From NCBI RefSeq assembly GCF_033807715.1, contig NC_084601.1, positions 775,001 through 839,000 of the forward strand: a stretch of DNA of 64,000 nt, written 5' to 3'. This stretch comes from Cololabis saira. Taxonomy: Eukaryota; Chordata; Actinopteri; Beloniformes; Belonidae. The position numbers and the translations under genes were made by a program. Positions within the stretch are counted from its first letter, which is position 1. Every line of letters begins with the position of its first letter. This document shows positions 1 to 10,121 of the stretch, piece by piece. The notes under the pieces are model-generated. The model was not told the origin of the DNA. It saw nothing but the letters and a program-made list of their open reading frames with translations, and searched no databases.

Positions 1-829
1 AGGAAGTTCTTATAAACACGGAGAAACCAAGACCAGGAGGAGACTAATCACTTCATAAATGTAATGAAGGATATGAACATTTCTGCATTTGTAGACGGTA
101 GAAAGTACCGGGATAGCCAGATTTACAAGAAGGTGAGCGAAAAGTTGCGCGAAGCAGCATTTGTTTCAGTAACCGGAATATTAGCACTCTCACTCACTCA
201 CTCTTCTTCCGCTTGTCCGTTCCCGGGTCGCGGGGCAGCAGTCTCAACAGGGATGCCCAGACTTCCTTCACCCCAGACACTTCCGCCAGCTCTTCCGGGG
301 GGAGTCTGAGGCGTTCCCAGGCCAGCCGAGAGACATAGTCTCTCCAGCGTGTCCTGGGTCTTCCCCGGGGTCTCCTCCCGGTGGGACATGCCTGGAACAC
401 CTCCCTAGGGAGGAGGGACATGCCTGGAACTCCTCCCTAGGGAGGAGGGACATGCCTGGAACAGCTACAGATGCCCAAGCAACCTCAGCTGACTCCTCTC
501 AATGTGAAGGAGCAGCGGCTCAACTCCGACCTCCTCCCGGGTGACCGAACTCCTCACCCTCACGCTAAGGGAGCGTCCAGCCACCCAGGAAACTCATCTC
601 GGCCGCTTGTATCCGCGATCTTGTCCTTTCGGTCACTACCCAAAGTTCATGACCATAGGTGAGGGTAGGTGCGTAGATTGACCGGTAAATCGAGAGCTTC
701 GCCTTTCGACTCAGCTCCTTCTTCACCACGACGGTCTGGTATATCGACCGCATAACTGTGGACGCTGCACCGATCCGTTTGTCAAATATTAGCAATAACC
801 TGAATTTTGACTGCATGTAAACGTAGTCA
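1..829 (-). mobile_element. Non-autonomous DNA transposon (MITE), 5' part cut by window edge, split by a LINE
   Basis: Bases 1-165 are the reverse complement of 11232-11397, and 785-829 match the left end of the element at 11049-11672 in reverse, ending in the terminal motif TGCATGTAAACGTAGTCA. The middle is replaced by an RTE LINE insertion (187-784) flanked by the 10-bp duplication AATATTAGCA (177-186 and 785-794). Part of the MITE interior relative to the 11-kb copy is also missing near 165-176. It carries no coding capacity. Confidence 0.8.
187..784 (-). pseudogene. 5'-truncated RTE (Rex3-like) LINE, 3' end only
   Basis: Translated on the minus strand, this is the C-terminal part of a LINE reverse transcriptase. 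It contains the stretches RRIGAAS, SIYAPTLTYGHELWV and RRPRGRPRTRWRDYVSRLAW, closely matching the end of the long LINE frame at 57877-59910. The frame is broken several times, and a ~30-bp unit with core CTCCCTAGGGAGGAGGGACA is repeated in tandem at about 395-465. The element ends at low coordinates in a short (TCAC)n tail, the complement of the (GTGA)n tail of the 58-kb copy. It lies inside a 10-bp target-site duplication AATATTAGCA. Truncation from the 5' end is the usual outcome of target-primed reverse transcription, so this copy was inactive when it inserted. The RTE/Rex3 assignment rests on the look of the C-terminal domain and the tetranucleotide tail, not on a search. Confidence 0.85.
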
Positions 830-2652
830 ATGTTTACCCAGAACGGGTCACCAGTCCATTAGAACAAACAACAAATGGACCATACTTTACTTTGTACGGA
901 CACATACAGTAGATGTTGGGCCAGAAAACTGGCCTCTGATCAGTTTAGAGAACGTATTTAACGTACTTAAAATTTAAGTTGTTTCATCTGCTGCTGCATT
1001 TTCAGCAATATGTGCTGGAAGTTTTTTGTTTTAAATGCAAACAGTCGAGACTGAACCCCAAGTTAAAAGAGCTCTCCACGTCACAGCGTGACTCCTGTCA
1101 GTAGTACACTAATTGTATTGTTAGCTGCTAGTATTGATATTAAGAGGATAATAAATGTGGATAGAAATAGTTCATCAGCTGGGCTGAACACAGAGAAGTG
1201 TTGACGAGTAACTGCTTTATCAAAATCTAAACTCTGTCACAGATGATCCTGGCGCCTCACTAATATAAGGAACGGTTGGCTTCTTCCCTTGTGCCTGTGC
1301 TCTGATGTCAAAACTGTTCAGAGGCAGCAGCAGTGAATCGGAGAGTAACTGAAGCCTGTTATCAGAACCTCTCAGAGAGTTCTTGATCTAATAAAATATC
1401 TTTTCTCTGCAGCAGTGAAACCTTCAGCAAAATGATCCTTTACTGAATACCACTAGCTTCATTCAGCTCCCGAGTGGAAAAACCTGAGAAAGGGAATGTG
1501 ATGGAGAGCTGGAGGAGGATAATGCTGTGAAAAGAGCAGCATGTAAGACAGCTAAGGACAAAGGCATCTTGTCCTCAAGGCTGGGATTGATATCTTGGTC
1601 ATCTTTCCTTTCTGAGTGGCCTCGTTTTGTCAAACAGTTAAAAAACCGACGGCACGGTTCTTTCAGGAGTTTGTGTTGGGTTTTTTTTGTCGTCACAGAA
1701 TATAACTATAAATCAGCGAAGGTCACTCTCGGGCCGCTATATTATCAACCATGTGTGTGTGTCTTTGAGTGCTTTTCATTGCTTTTGGATATATTTAAAA
1801 GATATCTAATTAACAGCTGTGTTTTGAGGAAAGATGCAGCAACATCATAGAGCCTCTGAAAATTTATCTCAATTATATAGAAAAAAAAATAAGTATGATT
1901 GTATTTCCTGTATTTGCATTTCTTATTTCCAGAAAAAAAACTTCAACTTTTACCTTTTTAAAAAACAAAAAAATAACACATTATTCTGGAAGAATGGGTT
2001 CCTTAACAGTGAAGCTGTTTCCAAACAGAGCGATTATAAGCGATCACATCTTATGATAGAAGGATGCTCATTGATCTACAGATGTCCTCCTGGTGGAGAA
2101 TCTTGGTTTTTACTCAGTTCAGATGTTTATTATGATGTGTCACTTGTAGGACAAGAGGCCAGCATGTGGCAGGCTGAATAATATTTGGAATCTTTGTGAT
2201 TGGCACAATCAACTATGATCATTCGACTATCTCACACTCATACAAAGCAAGATAATTGGACATTTACTGAGCAATTTGAAAAAAAACAGGTTTTGTTGAA
2301 TCCAGCATGAGTAGTTCGGGGGGGTTAAATACAGTTTTCTGGGTAAAAAAAGAAAAAAAGAATCAACCTTCAGAAGCATCCACTTTGAAATATCCTCCTT
2401 TTTAAATGACTGAAAACAGACATGTAACTTTCTCAATGGCAGCTTCTCTTCTTCTGTGTTCTCGTCTGACCACATAGCTGCTGTTTTCATTTCCCCCTTT
2501 TTTTTCTCTCTGGGAGGTTCATACCCTCCAGAAACAGCTCTGCTTGTCTCCGGCCTCCCCGCCGCTTCCTGTCCTTGACTTTGAACTTGAAATTATGGTC
2601 CATCTGTTGAGAAAAGGGAGGCTGGAGTGGAAATTTAAAAGAACAACAGAAA
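830..2652. other. No gene recognised
   Basis: AT-rich sequence with short A and T runs. The open frames here (up to about 115 codons) are low-complexity and show no domain, splice context or match to anything else in the window. I see no repeat structure apart from short homopolymers. Confidence 0.6.
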
Positions 2653-2735
2653 CATCCATCCATCCATTTTTTATACCCCTTTAATCCTGTACAGGGTCAC
2701 GGGGTCTACCAGAGCCCATCCCAGCTCCTTAAAGG
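2653..2735 (-). repeat. 3' end fragment of a dispersed tRNA-like/SINE-type fish repeat
   Basis: It begins with a (CATC)n run and continues as AGGGTCACGGGGTCTACCAG and CCCATCCCAGCTC. In reverse complement this is a GCTGGGATGGGCTC... block leading to ...AATGGATGGATGGATG, the usual 3' end of the fish repeat whose 5' half (tRNA-like A and B boxes) is seen at 46714-46890. Family linkage is from general knowledge of fish repeats. Confidence 0.5.
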
Positions 2736-3134
2736 CGTCAAAAACAACAGTATCAAAATTAAAAGATGTAAAACTGAATATTTCATCAGAATGTATTGAT
2801 ACCTGAACGTTATCTTTTTAGCGGTTTTTGATATTAATTCAAAGTGATGAGAATAATAAACAGCAAATACAAAAGACATCACATTTCCAGGATAAATATA
2901 GTGCTGAACATGAATTATTATAAAGACATCAGTCGTCAATGTAATAGGCCAAATAAAAGAGTGAGATAAAAGAACAGCTAAACACAAAAGCCTGCAGTAA
3001 CAAAAGAAAGAAACAAGCATGATGTTTAATATATAACAGGTATTCTTCGGAAAAGACAAAAGAACAGAAGCACCGATTCCCAAAAGAAAACAAATAATTT
3101 TAGAAGGCCCTGAATTTATTTTATTTATTCCTTC

Positions 3135-3136
<2 letters not shown>
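2736..3136. other. No gene recognised
   Basis: AT-rich unique-looking sequence. A 125-codon minus-strand open frame (2706-3083) is hydrophobic and Ile/Leu/Phe-rich, as expected from AT-rich DNA, and has no recognisable domain. Confidence 0.5.

Positions 3137-3225
<89 letters not shown>
3137..3225. repeat. (AC)n microsatellite
   Basis: About 89 bases of uninterrupted AC dinucleotides. Confidence 0.98.
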
Positions 3226-3227
<2 letters not shown>

Positions 3228-3549
3228 TGTATAAATGTAATTAAAACAGGGGGGGAGGGAGGGAAGGTGCTGTGTTTTTTGACAGACTAAAAGTGAGAAA
3301 GAACCAAGAGCTGAATTAGATGAAAGACAGGAAAGTTACTTAGTTAGTTAATTTAGTGGAGATTTGTCTTTTGTCTCATAATACAAATACAACAGTAACA
3401 TGACACATCAACAAACACTTAACATTTACACGCATGTGTCTGTGTCGGTGAGAATGCGGTGTGGAAGGGTCCTGCCATGGAGGATTTGAGCCTCCATTTG
3501 CAGGACAACAAAACGTAATAATTTATCAATATTATATTATACAAAGATG

Positions 3550-3594
<45 letters not shown>

Positions 3595-4060
3595 GTTAGT
3601 ATTATTATTATTATGTATAGTATATCTTATTATTAGTATAGGTATCGGATAGGTGAATGGATGAATGAATGGGATGCCTGGGTCTGGGGTGATCAGATCT
3701 CAAGATTTGGGTCGATTGCTGTTCGTGTTTTGGTCGGCTCCGTGCCGGTTTCGTGTTTTGTTTGTGGTTTTTTGTTGCAGATTTCCAGTGCTTGACGTGT
3801 GTCTCCGTGTGTTCCTGCTTCCTGTATTGGCAGTGGATGTCGTCACCCCCACCCCCCCCCCCCCCAAAAAAAATAAAATAAAAATAAAAAATCACTGGGT
3901 TTGTATGTGTATATTTATGTATGTGTATGCATATGTATGCATATATATATGTATATATATGAAATATAGTAATAATGCACATATATATACCTTTGGTTTC
4001 TACCTTCATGGTATCAATCATTAATATGTGTAAGGTGAAAAAAAAACAAAAAAAAAACAT
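3226..4060. other. Low-complexity spacer between microsatellite and LINE
   Basis: Contains a G/A-rich patch, a (TTA)n tract, a C15/A-rich junction near 3845-3895 and alternating TATG/ATAT sequence at 3900-3990. Open frames here encode poly-Leu or Ile/Tyr strings and are artefacts of the repeats. Confidence 0.6.
3551..3615. repeat. (TTA)n microsatellite, interrupted
   Basis: Trinucleotide TTA/ATT tract with one GTTAGT interruption near 3594-3600. Confidence 0.95.
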
Positions 4061-4244
4061 TTACACGCAAAACATCTTAGTGGCAAAAAAGGAGGAACAA
4101 CAAGGATATGTACATAAAAGACAGGTTTATCTACCGAGACGTGCCCTCATTCAGAGCCTTAATGGCGTTATTGGGAATAAATGAGTTTTTAAATAAGTTC
4201 CGGTTAGCCTTTGGTTCACTGTACCGTCTACCTGAGGGAAGTAT

Positions 4245-5640
4245 TTAAACTCTAAAGCTGCAGAGTGGGTGAGTACGATCATTTGCTATCCTAGCAACTT
4301 TTTGCCCAATCACTTCATTATAAATACCACTTAAGTTTCTCTGTGTCTTCCCTATTATTTTTGAGGCTAGATTCACTATTCTTTTTAGCTTGCATCTATT
4401 TTTTGTGGTAAGGTTGCCGTACCACATTGCCATGTTAAAGGTTCAGATTCCCTCTATGAGGTTCTTATAGACAGTCTCCATAATCTGCTTGCTCACACTA
4501 AACGAGTTGAGCTTGCGTAGTAAATGTAGCCATTGATTACAAGATTTAAAGATGTGGTTGGTGTCCTTGATTGGAAGGGGCTGCACAGGATCTTTTTCCA
4601 ACATGACCAGTTCCTTTGTTTTCGTCACATTAATGTCCAAGAAGCTCAGATCACAACAGTTATGGAGGGAAGACATGTGTCCTCTATATGTGCTCTCACC
4701 AACTGTATCCCCCTTCTTAAGTAGAGCAACCAGGGCCAGATCGTCTGCGTACTTAAACAGACAAAATTTCTCTTGATCCAATTGGAACTCATTTATGTAC
4801 AGTGAGAAAAGTAAGGGTGATAAAATTGTCCCCTGCGGAGCACCTGTGTTAAGCACAGTGATGTTAGAGCGAGTGTCATTGACAAGGACCTGTTGAGGGC
4901 GGTCAGAGAGGAAATCTCTGACCAGATGTACAAAACCTCTGTTTACCCCTATGTCAATTAGTCTCTGCAGGAGGATGTGTATCTGCATGCTATTAAAAGC
5001 CCAAGAAAAATCAATGAAAAGTTCCCTGGCAAAGTGATTTGGGAACTGAAGATGTTTGGCCAGGGTGTTAAACAGGCTAATGGTCGCATCATCAGTTCCC
5101 CTCTGACTTTTATAAGCAAACTGAAGATGATCTAAGGAGCCAGAAACAGACATTGTGATTAGTTTGCCTATGACTCTCTCAAAGCATTTTCCCAAAATGG
5201 AAGTAAGAGCAATCGGCCTGAAATCTTTTGATTCAGTGGCTCTGGGTTTCTTAGGAAGAGGCACAATACAAGACATTTTCCATGAATTCGGCATAGTTAA
5301 GGAATCAAGGACATACTGAAAAAGCTCCAAAATAACACCTTTAAGTTCATAGATGTTTTCCTTCAGAACTCTAGCTCTCAGGCCATCCGGCCCAGGTAAG
5401 AGTTAAGCTTAATACAGGACAGACTAGCTACAATTTCCCTCTCATTAAGTGTTATAGGGGAATACTCTGGAATAGACATACAAACCCTATCAGCGCTGAA
5501 ATCCTTTTTGTCAAACGCCCGATAAAAGGTATTTAATTTATTAGCAAAGGATGGGGAGGGGTGTGACAGGGGGGTGCGCTTCTGCTTGGTTTCCCTTCCC
5601 ATCATCATGTTTAAACCTTCCCATATTCCATTTTCGCTTT
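4245..5640 (-). pseudogene. LINE reverse transcriptase domain (Rex1-like), broken
   Basis: The longest uninterrupted stretch is 4443-5330 (295 codons, minus). It shows RT landmarks in order: KMSCIVPLPKK (motif near fingers), FRPIALTSILGKCFERVI, LQFAYKSQRGTDDA, FIDFSWAFN (palm motif A with the first Asp), NTGAPQGTILSPLLFSLYIN, and FKYADDLALV (catalytic YADD). Upstream, in another frame at 5378-5608, lies the pre-RT segment (FANKLNTFYRAFD), so a frameshift sits near 5380-5395. Downstream, at 4245-4433, the C-terminal connection/thumb (WYGNLTTKNRCKLKRIV) is in a third frame. The YADD box is intact but the reading frame is not, so no functional enzyme is expected. It normally copies LINE RNA at a nicked target. 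Confidence 0.85.
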
Positions 5641-5672
5641 TCTCAATTTGGATCTTAATTCACATTTCTTTT

Positions 5673-6603
5673 CTCTAACTCAGGGGTTCTTAACCTTTCT
5701 GACCTTAGGCCCAATTTTTTCAGTACAGAGTGGCCCGGGGCCCGTTAAATATTAACACTGTATAGCAGGGGTATTCAACTTTAAGAGGTCCATTTAGAGA
5801 AAATTTACTCAAGCGAAGGTCCAGAACATCATAATAATATATATTCAAGTAGCCTCATAGTTGTATCAACATCTGCATCTGACTGTTATATTAAAAAAGT
5901 ACATATTTGCCCATTAACATGTGTAACTTCAATTACACATATTTTTTTCTCTTAAAAATAAAATTATTTTATTTTATTTTTCAAATGCTATCTTATTTTA
6001 TTTCTTTACCAGCAGTTTGAATTTCCCCTTTTCTTTGTTAATTGTCTCACACATTTTTATAATAAATGAATATAAACACATCTTAACAATTGAACAGTTT
6101 TGCAGTTTTTCTTTCTTCCCCTTAATCTTATGCCCCCACTTTCTGTTGTTCAGTGAGAGAACTGAGCTCTAATTTCTCCTGCCAGGACTTTAAATCTGGG
6201 CTGGATGGTGTCAGGTTCTCATGCACATGTGAAGGTGCTCATTGGTGAACCTGGAACGATATTTAGTTGTAATTATGTTCATTGTGGAGAAAGCTGCTTC
6301 ACAGCTGTATGTGGACCCAAACATGTTTTAAGATGGTCAGCTTATTTTCTGTGACTTCAGTTCAGACTTAAGTGGATATGTTTGATGAAAAACTTTGTGT
6401 TTTGTTTCAGTGGCGTTTCACTTTCGCACTTTGAACGCCACGGTCTCTGAACGTATGAGACACTGGTTTTGTCCCAGTGGGAATGAATCTGTCCATTCTG
6501 GGTTGAACTTCCCTTTCCACCTGTTTTTTTCGCGGCCCACTAGATGGCGCTTGCGGCCCAAGTGTGGGCCGCGGCCCTATGGTTAAGAATCACTGCTCTA
6601 ACT
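5673..6603 (-). mobile_element. hAT transposon relic with 8-bp target duplication
   Basis: The element proper is 5681-6595, bounded by CTCTAACT on both sides (5673-5680, 6596-6603). Terminal inverted repeats read CAGGGGTTCTTAACC at the left and, in reverse complement, CAGTGATTCTTAACC at the right. Eight-base duplications and CAG-type ends are hAT hallmarks. A second hAT-like end (CAGGGGTATTCAACTTTAAG, ~5766) lies just inside the left end, so the unit may be a composite. It inserted into the minus-strand LINE. Confidence 0.9.
6150..6370 (-). pseudogene. hAT transposase C-terminal (dimerisation) fragment
   Basis: Too short and frameshifted for ordinary gene calling. On the minus strand, 6324 down to 6211 reads MFGSTYSCEAAFSTMNII followed by KYRSRFTNEHLHMCMR. 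This is the pattern of the hAT C-terminal dimerisation domain (FGSTY.CE..FS.M...K...RS.LT.EHL). After a one-base shift the frame resumes as IQPRFKVLAGEIRAQFSH and stops at 6150-6152; upstream another shift precedes the fragment. Only the tail of the transposase remains, so this copy could be moved only by a related enzyme made elsewhere. Its orientation suggests the parent element was transcribed on the minus strand. Confidence 0.8.
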
Positions 6604-7355
6604 AACACAGTATTGCCATTTTTAAAAGCATGCTTTTTCCCTCTAATGCATTTCCTCAGATCACTAAACAGCCATGGGTTGTTATTAGTAAGTATTTTAA
6701 CTGTGTTAGTTCTTATAATTTTACTTTAATTAAACAGTAGATAGGACGTAAAAGTGCCAGTTAGTTCATGGGGCGTATCACATGAGTTCAGAAACAGCCA
6801 GTCTGTTGTTTCCAGCTCGCATTTCATTTCCTCCCTGCAGTCGTCTGACCAGATCATAATTTCCTTGGTTACTGTCTTTTTCCTTCTCAGCACGGCCCTG
6901 TAGCGTGGGAGTAGATGTATTACATTATGGTCAGACTTCCCCAACGCAGGCCTGCAGGTGGATTTATAGGCGTTGGGTATATTGCCATAGCACTTATCCA
7001 GGGTGCGTTCCAGACGGGTTGGACAGTCCACGTACTGATGTAAAGTAGGCAGGTGGACCGACAGGTCACAGGAGTTAAAGTGCCCGAGACACAGAACGGG
7101 TTGGTTTACTGCGCGGGACAGAGCGCTGTTAAAGCTCTCAGCTATCCGGGAACATAGGCCAGTATGATGGTGATCTGGCCAAACTCCCTAGGACTGTAGA
7201 ATGGACCAAATGAGACCACCAGTATTTCATAGTCATGCGTACACACGCGTACTACAGTGTACTGAGTAGCCCAGCATTCATCCACATAGACACACAAACC
7301 ACCGCCAATCGATTTGCGTATTTTTCTTTATTTTCGGATTAATCTCCCTGCCAGC
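6604..7355 (-). pseudogene. LINE endonuclease C-terminus and linker (Rex1-like)
   Basis: The minus-strand frame at 6726-7031 reads CPTRLERTLDKCYGN, then GKSDHNVIHLLPRY (the SDH catalytic block of an apurinic-type endonuclease), then the basic linker RAVLRRKKTVTKEIMIWSDD. Upstream (7031-7355) the sequence continues as endonuclease in broken frames, for example HFNSCDLSVHLPTLHQYVD. It abuts the 10-bp duplication of the L2-tail insertion at its 5' side and the hAT duplication at its 3' side. It is a pseudogene fragment of the LINE described at 4130-8472. Confidence 0.8.
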
Positions 7356-7997
7356 CCGTATCAATTCAATTCAATTCAATTCAATTTTATTTATATAGCG
7401 TCTAATACAACAGATGTTGTCTCTAGACGCTTTCCAGAGATCCAGAACATGAACATAAACATAAACATAAACCCCCGAGCAATTATTATGTAAACAATGG
7501 CAGGTAAAAACTCCCATAGTGGGAGAAAAGCCTTAAGCCAAACAGTGGCAAGGAAAAACTCCCCTTTAGGAGGGAAGAAACCTTAAGCAGGACCAGGCTC
7601 ATAAGGGGGGACCCTCCTGCCGAAGGCCAGACTGGGGGAGTCAGGGACGTCAGCAGCACACAGCAGGCAGGTGGAAGCAGCAGCGGGATGACCAGAGGTG
7701 GGGGGGGCGGCGTCAGACGCACACAAAAGTCATGTGGAAGCAGCAGAGGGATGACCAGAGGGGGGGGGGGGTGCAGGCAGGCGGAAGCAGCAACAGCAGA
7801 CATCCACGTAGGCAGGCGGAAGCAGCAACGGGATGACCGGGGATTGGGGGGGGGGGGCGGGAACACAGGCCAGAACGCAGCTCCCGAGGCTCCAGCCTGC
7901 AAACATGCACAAAAGAGAAAAAAGGGGGGCCGGCACAAGAAACTACAGGAACGATGGACAAAAATGATAGTATTAGTAGTAGTAACACCGTATCAAT
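7356..7997 (-). mobile_element. L2 LINE 3'-UTR-only copy with 10-bp target duplication
   Basis: 7366-7987 is a reverse-oriented copy of the 3' untranslated region of the L2 elements at 14.9-19.2 kb and 36.3-43.1 kb. It starts with the (TCAAT)n tail and the TATAGCGTCTAATACAAC stem, then CCTTTAGGAGGGAAGAAACC, G-rich blocks and CGGCACAAGAAACTACAGG. CCGTATCAAT is duplicated at 7356-7365 and 7988-7997. It has no coding sequence and is a severely 5'-truncated insertion. Confidence 0.92.
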
Positions 7998-8472
7998 GTG
8001 TAACCCGGCAGGTTTGGGTCTGACATATCTTCTTTCAACCAACTCTCTGTAAAACAGATGAGGTTGCTCTGTCTAAACTCGTTGTCATATTCGACTTTGG
8101 CGAGAAGTTCATGCATTTTGTTGCTCAAAGAGCGAACATTAGAAAAATGAATTACCGGCAAGGGGTTCCTGCTGCCGCGTCTATTCTCTCCCTCACTCCA
8201 CCTCTGGAGCCTCTTTTCTTAATTTCCGTCCGAGTTCGCGTTGCGGTGTTCCTCAGTTCTGGATACTTGTCCACTGGATCCAAGCCAGAGCCCCATGTCG
8301 TTGTGACTGGGTGCCTGAGAGACAACAGCTGATCCCGCGTGTATGTAAGGACGCCGACTTTTCCGTATAAGCTCCACACCTCAGCAAATAGACTGCCGAT
8401 GAGGCACACGGCCAGCAACAGATTCACGCCGACATTGAACTTCATTTTGCCATAAAGAGAATGCGGGTGCAA
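7998..8472 (-). pseudogene. LINE ORF2 start: endonuclease N-terminus (Rex1-like)
   Basis: On the minus strand the frame at 8152-8472 ends in the basic stretch TRTEIKKRGSRGGVRERI. After a frameshift near 8155 it continues (7973-8161) as VIHFSNVRSLSNKMHELLAK and ICFTESWL. These are the Asn and Glu catalytic blocks of the endonuclease/exonuclease/phosphatase-type LINE endonuclease (N..RSL and TESW). The remainder of the domain lies beyond the L2-tail insertion. It is inactive because of the frameshift and insertions. Confidence 0.8.
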
Positions 8473-9230
8473 TCACTTAAAACAACATTAAACATAGAAT
8501 AACAACAGACGAAATGGAGAGATGAAACACGGGTCAGCAGCAGCCCGGTATGGCTCCATGAAGGACTACAGCTCTGATCAAAGACCTACTGAGCTTCAGC
8601 CAATTATCATGCACTCAATGTGACAGGATGTTGAACCCTAAAGACCGCCATCTGATCGGAGTTCAGCACTGAGCATCTGAGGCACCGGAGGGCTGAGGGA
8701 GGAGAGAAGCTGGTATATACCTGAGTTTGAATACTTGTCTCCATCAGGGAATGTCTGTGTTTCCTGTATTGCATGTGATTTTTGCACTTCTATATGTTGT
8801 TGTGTAGGAAAAAGATTGTATGTTGTTTGCAGAAGGACACAAAGTAGCACTTGTTCCAAAAATAATGTTAGTGTCCTCTCCAAGTAAACATTTATACGCT
8901 ATAAAAAGGACATTTCGGTGATGCAGTACATCTTAGGAGAAGGTCGATGGCAGGCCATGGTGTCCTCCACAAATACATCCTTTAAAAATTTTTTTTCAAA
9001 AAACCTCTTTAGGCACACCAGGATTGTCACAGAAAAACAGTCCAACTTTAAAGGCTTCTGTTTAACTAAAGTCCTGAAAATTGTAGAGCATGGAAGAGCT
9101 GCAGCTGTCTCAGTTCAGATCCAAACAAGCTACTTATCTGTCCTCCCGTAGCCTCTCTGTGTACCAGCTCAAAATGTTTACTCATATTTTTGTCCATTTA
9201 GTCAGCTTACTTATATATCTGCTCCTCTTC
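8473..9230. other. No gene recognised
   Basis: Mixed-composition sequence; the first part may be 5' untranslated LINE sequence. No domain-bearing frame, inverted repeat or microsatellite was seen. Confidence 0.5.
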
Positions 9231-10121
9231 TTAAAGGGAAAGTTCGTTTTTTTACAACCTGGATCTTATTTCTGGCATTTTTTATGGTTGTATACTCACC
9301 CAGAGGTGTTTGGTGTCATTTGGAGTCCTTCGGAAGATATTAGGAGTTTTTTGCGAGCCGCTTCTCCATATAACGGTAGCGCATGAGGGCACCCGCAGGA
9401 CACAGACGATGCAGCGTCTAAATAACACATGATTGCCGCGAAACTCTTCATTTCTTTTATGAATCACTAGATCTGCTTCCAGGACCTGTTGTAACATTGT
9501 GGCGCTGTCTGTGTAATAAATAAAATAAATAAATCTGTTTGTAAACAAGACCTCTGAACTCATGACGTCATCTCTGTGCGCGCGTCCCAGACACAGCTCT
9601 GTGTACAGCTGGAGTTCGCTACTGTTAGTTTCCTGTTAGTTATTTGAAACATGTCTGAATATTTGTCAAATTCTGAGGTTGTGGACGACGACTTTGAATA
9701 TGATGGACGTCCTTACCGTTTTGAGCCAGAGTATACGGCTGAAGAGCTCACTGAACGGAGGACAGAGTGCGCGCACAGAGATGACGTCATGAGATCAGAG
9801 GTCTTGTTTACAAACGGAAATTTATTATTTATTTAATACACAGACCGCGCCACAATGTTACAACAGGTCCTGGAAGCAGATCTAGTGATTCATAAAAGAA
9901 ATTAAGAGTTTCGCGGCAATCATGTGTTATTTAGACGCTGCATCTTCTGTGTCCGGCCGTGCCCTCATGCGCTACCGTTATATGGAGAAGCGGCTAGCAA
10001 AAAACTCCTAATATCTTCCGAAGAACTCCAAATGACACCAAACACCTCTGGGTGAGTATACAACCATAAAAAAATGCCAGAAATAAGGTCCAGGTTGTAA
10101 AAAACCGAACTTTCCCTTTAA
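9231..10121. mobile_element. Fold-back DNA transposon with long terminal inverted repeats and TTAA target sites
   Basis: The two arms (about 9231-9589 and 9769-10121) are near-perfect reverse complements, beginning TTAAAGGGAAAGTTCG and ending CGAACTTTCCCTTTAA. TTAA at both ends is the target duplication expected of piggyBac or Kolobok-type elements; the family is otherwise unassigned. The ~180-bp loop contains a small open frame. Small differences between arms show the unit is not brand new. Confidence 0.85.
9651..9836 (+). CDS. Small acidic ORF in loop of the TTAA fold-back element
   Basis: 61 codons starting ATGTCTGAATATTTGTC. The first ~45 residues lie in the unpaired loop and read like protein: acidic VVDDDFEYDGRPYRFEPEYT followed by AEELTERRTE. 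The PYRFEPEYT...EEL pattern resembles the N-terminal lead of P2X7-tail-like zinc-binding proteins that are common in fish genomes and in some transposons. This is recollection, not a search result. The frame then runs into the inverted arm (from ~9769) and stops, so either it is a truncated exon or the parent gene was deleted. No function is assigned. Confidence 0.35.
   Translation: MSEYLSNSEVVDDDFEYDGRPYRFEPEYTAEELTERRTECAHRDDVMRSEVLFTNGNLLFI

Larger units (their letters stand above)
4130..8472 (-). mobile_element. Degenerate CR1/L2-superfamily LINE (Rex1/Babar-like), interrupted by two other elements
   Basis: Minus-strand pieces in the correct order for one LINE ORF2: endonuclease N-terminus (7998-8472), endonuclease C-terminus and linker (6604-7355), and reverse transcriptase to the C-terminus (4130-5680). 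The first gap is filled by an L2 3' tail (7366-7987, target duplication CCGTATCAAT). The second is filled by a hAT element (5681-6595, target duplication CTCTAACT). Removing both restores a collinear LINE, so the LINE is older than both insertions. Frameshifts and stops show it is long dead. The Rex1/Babar label is by resemblance of the RT and of the VRSLSNKMHEL / SDHNVIHLLP blocks; CR1-group is the safe statement. Confidence 0.8.

Noticed and set aside
3461..3652. Poly-leucine open frame
   Set aside because: It is the translation of the (TTA)n microsatellite.
7486..8042. Pro/Leu/Cys-rich frames of 109-150 codons, also at 18476-19042
   Set aside because: They arise from the C-rich L2 3' UTR, are not conserved as a frame among copies, and include homopolymer runs of differing length.
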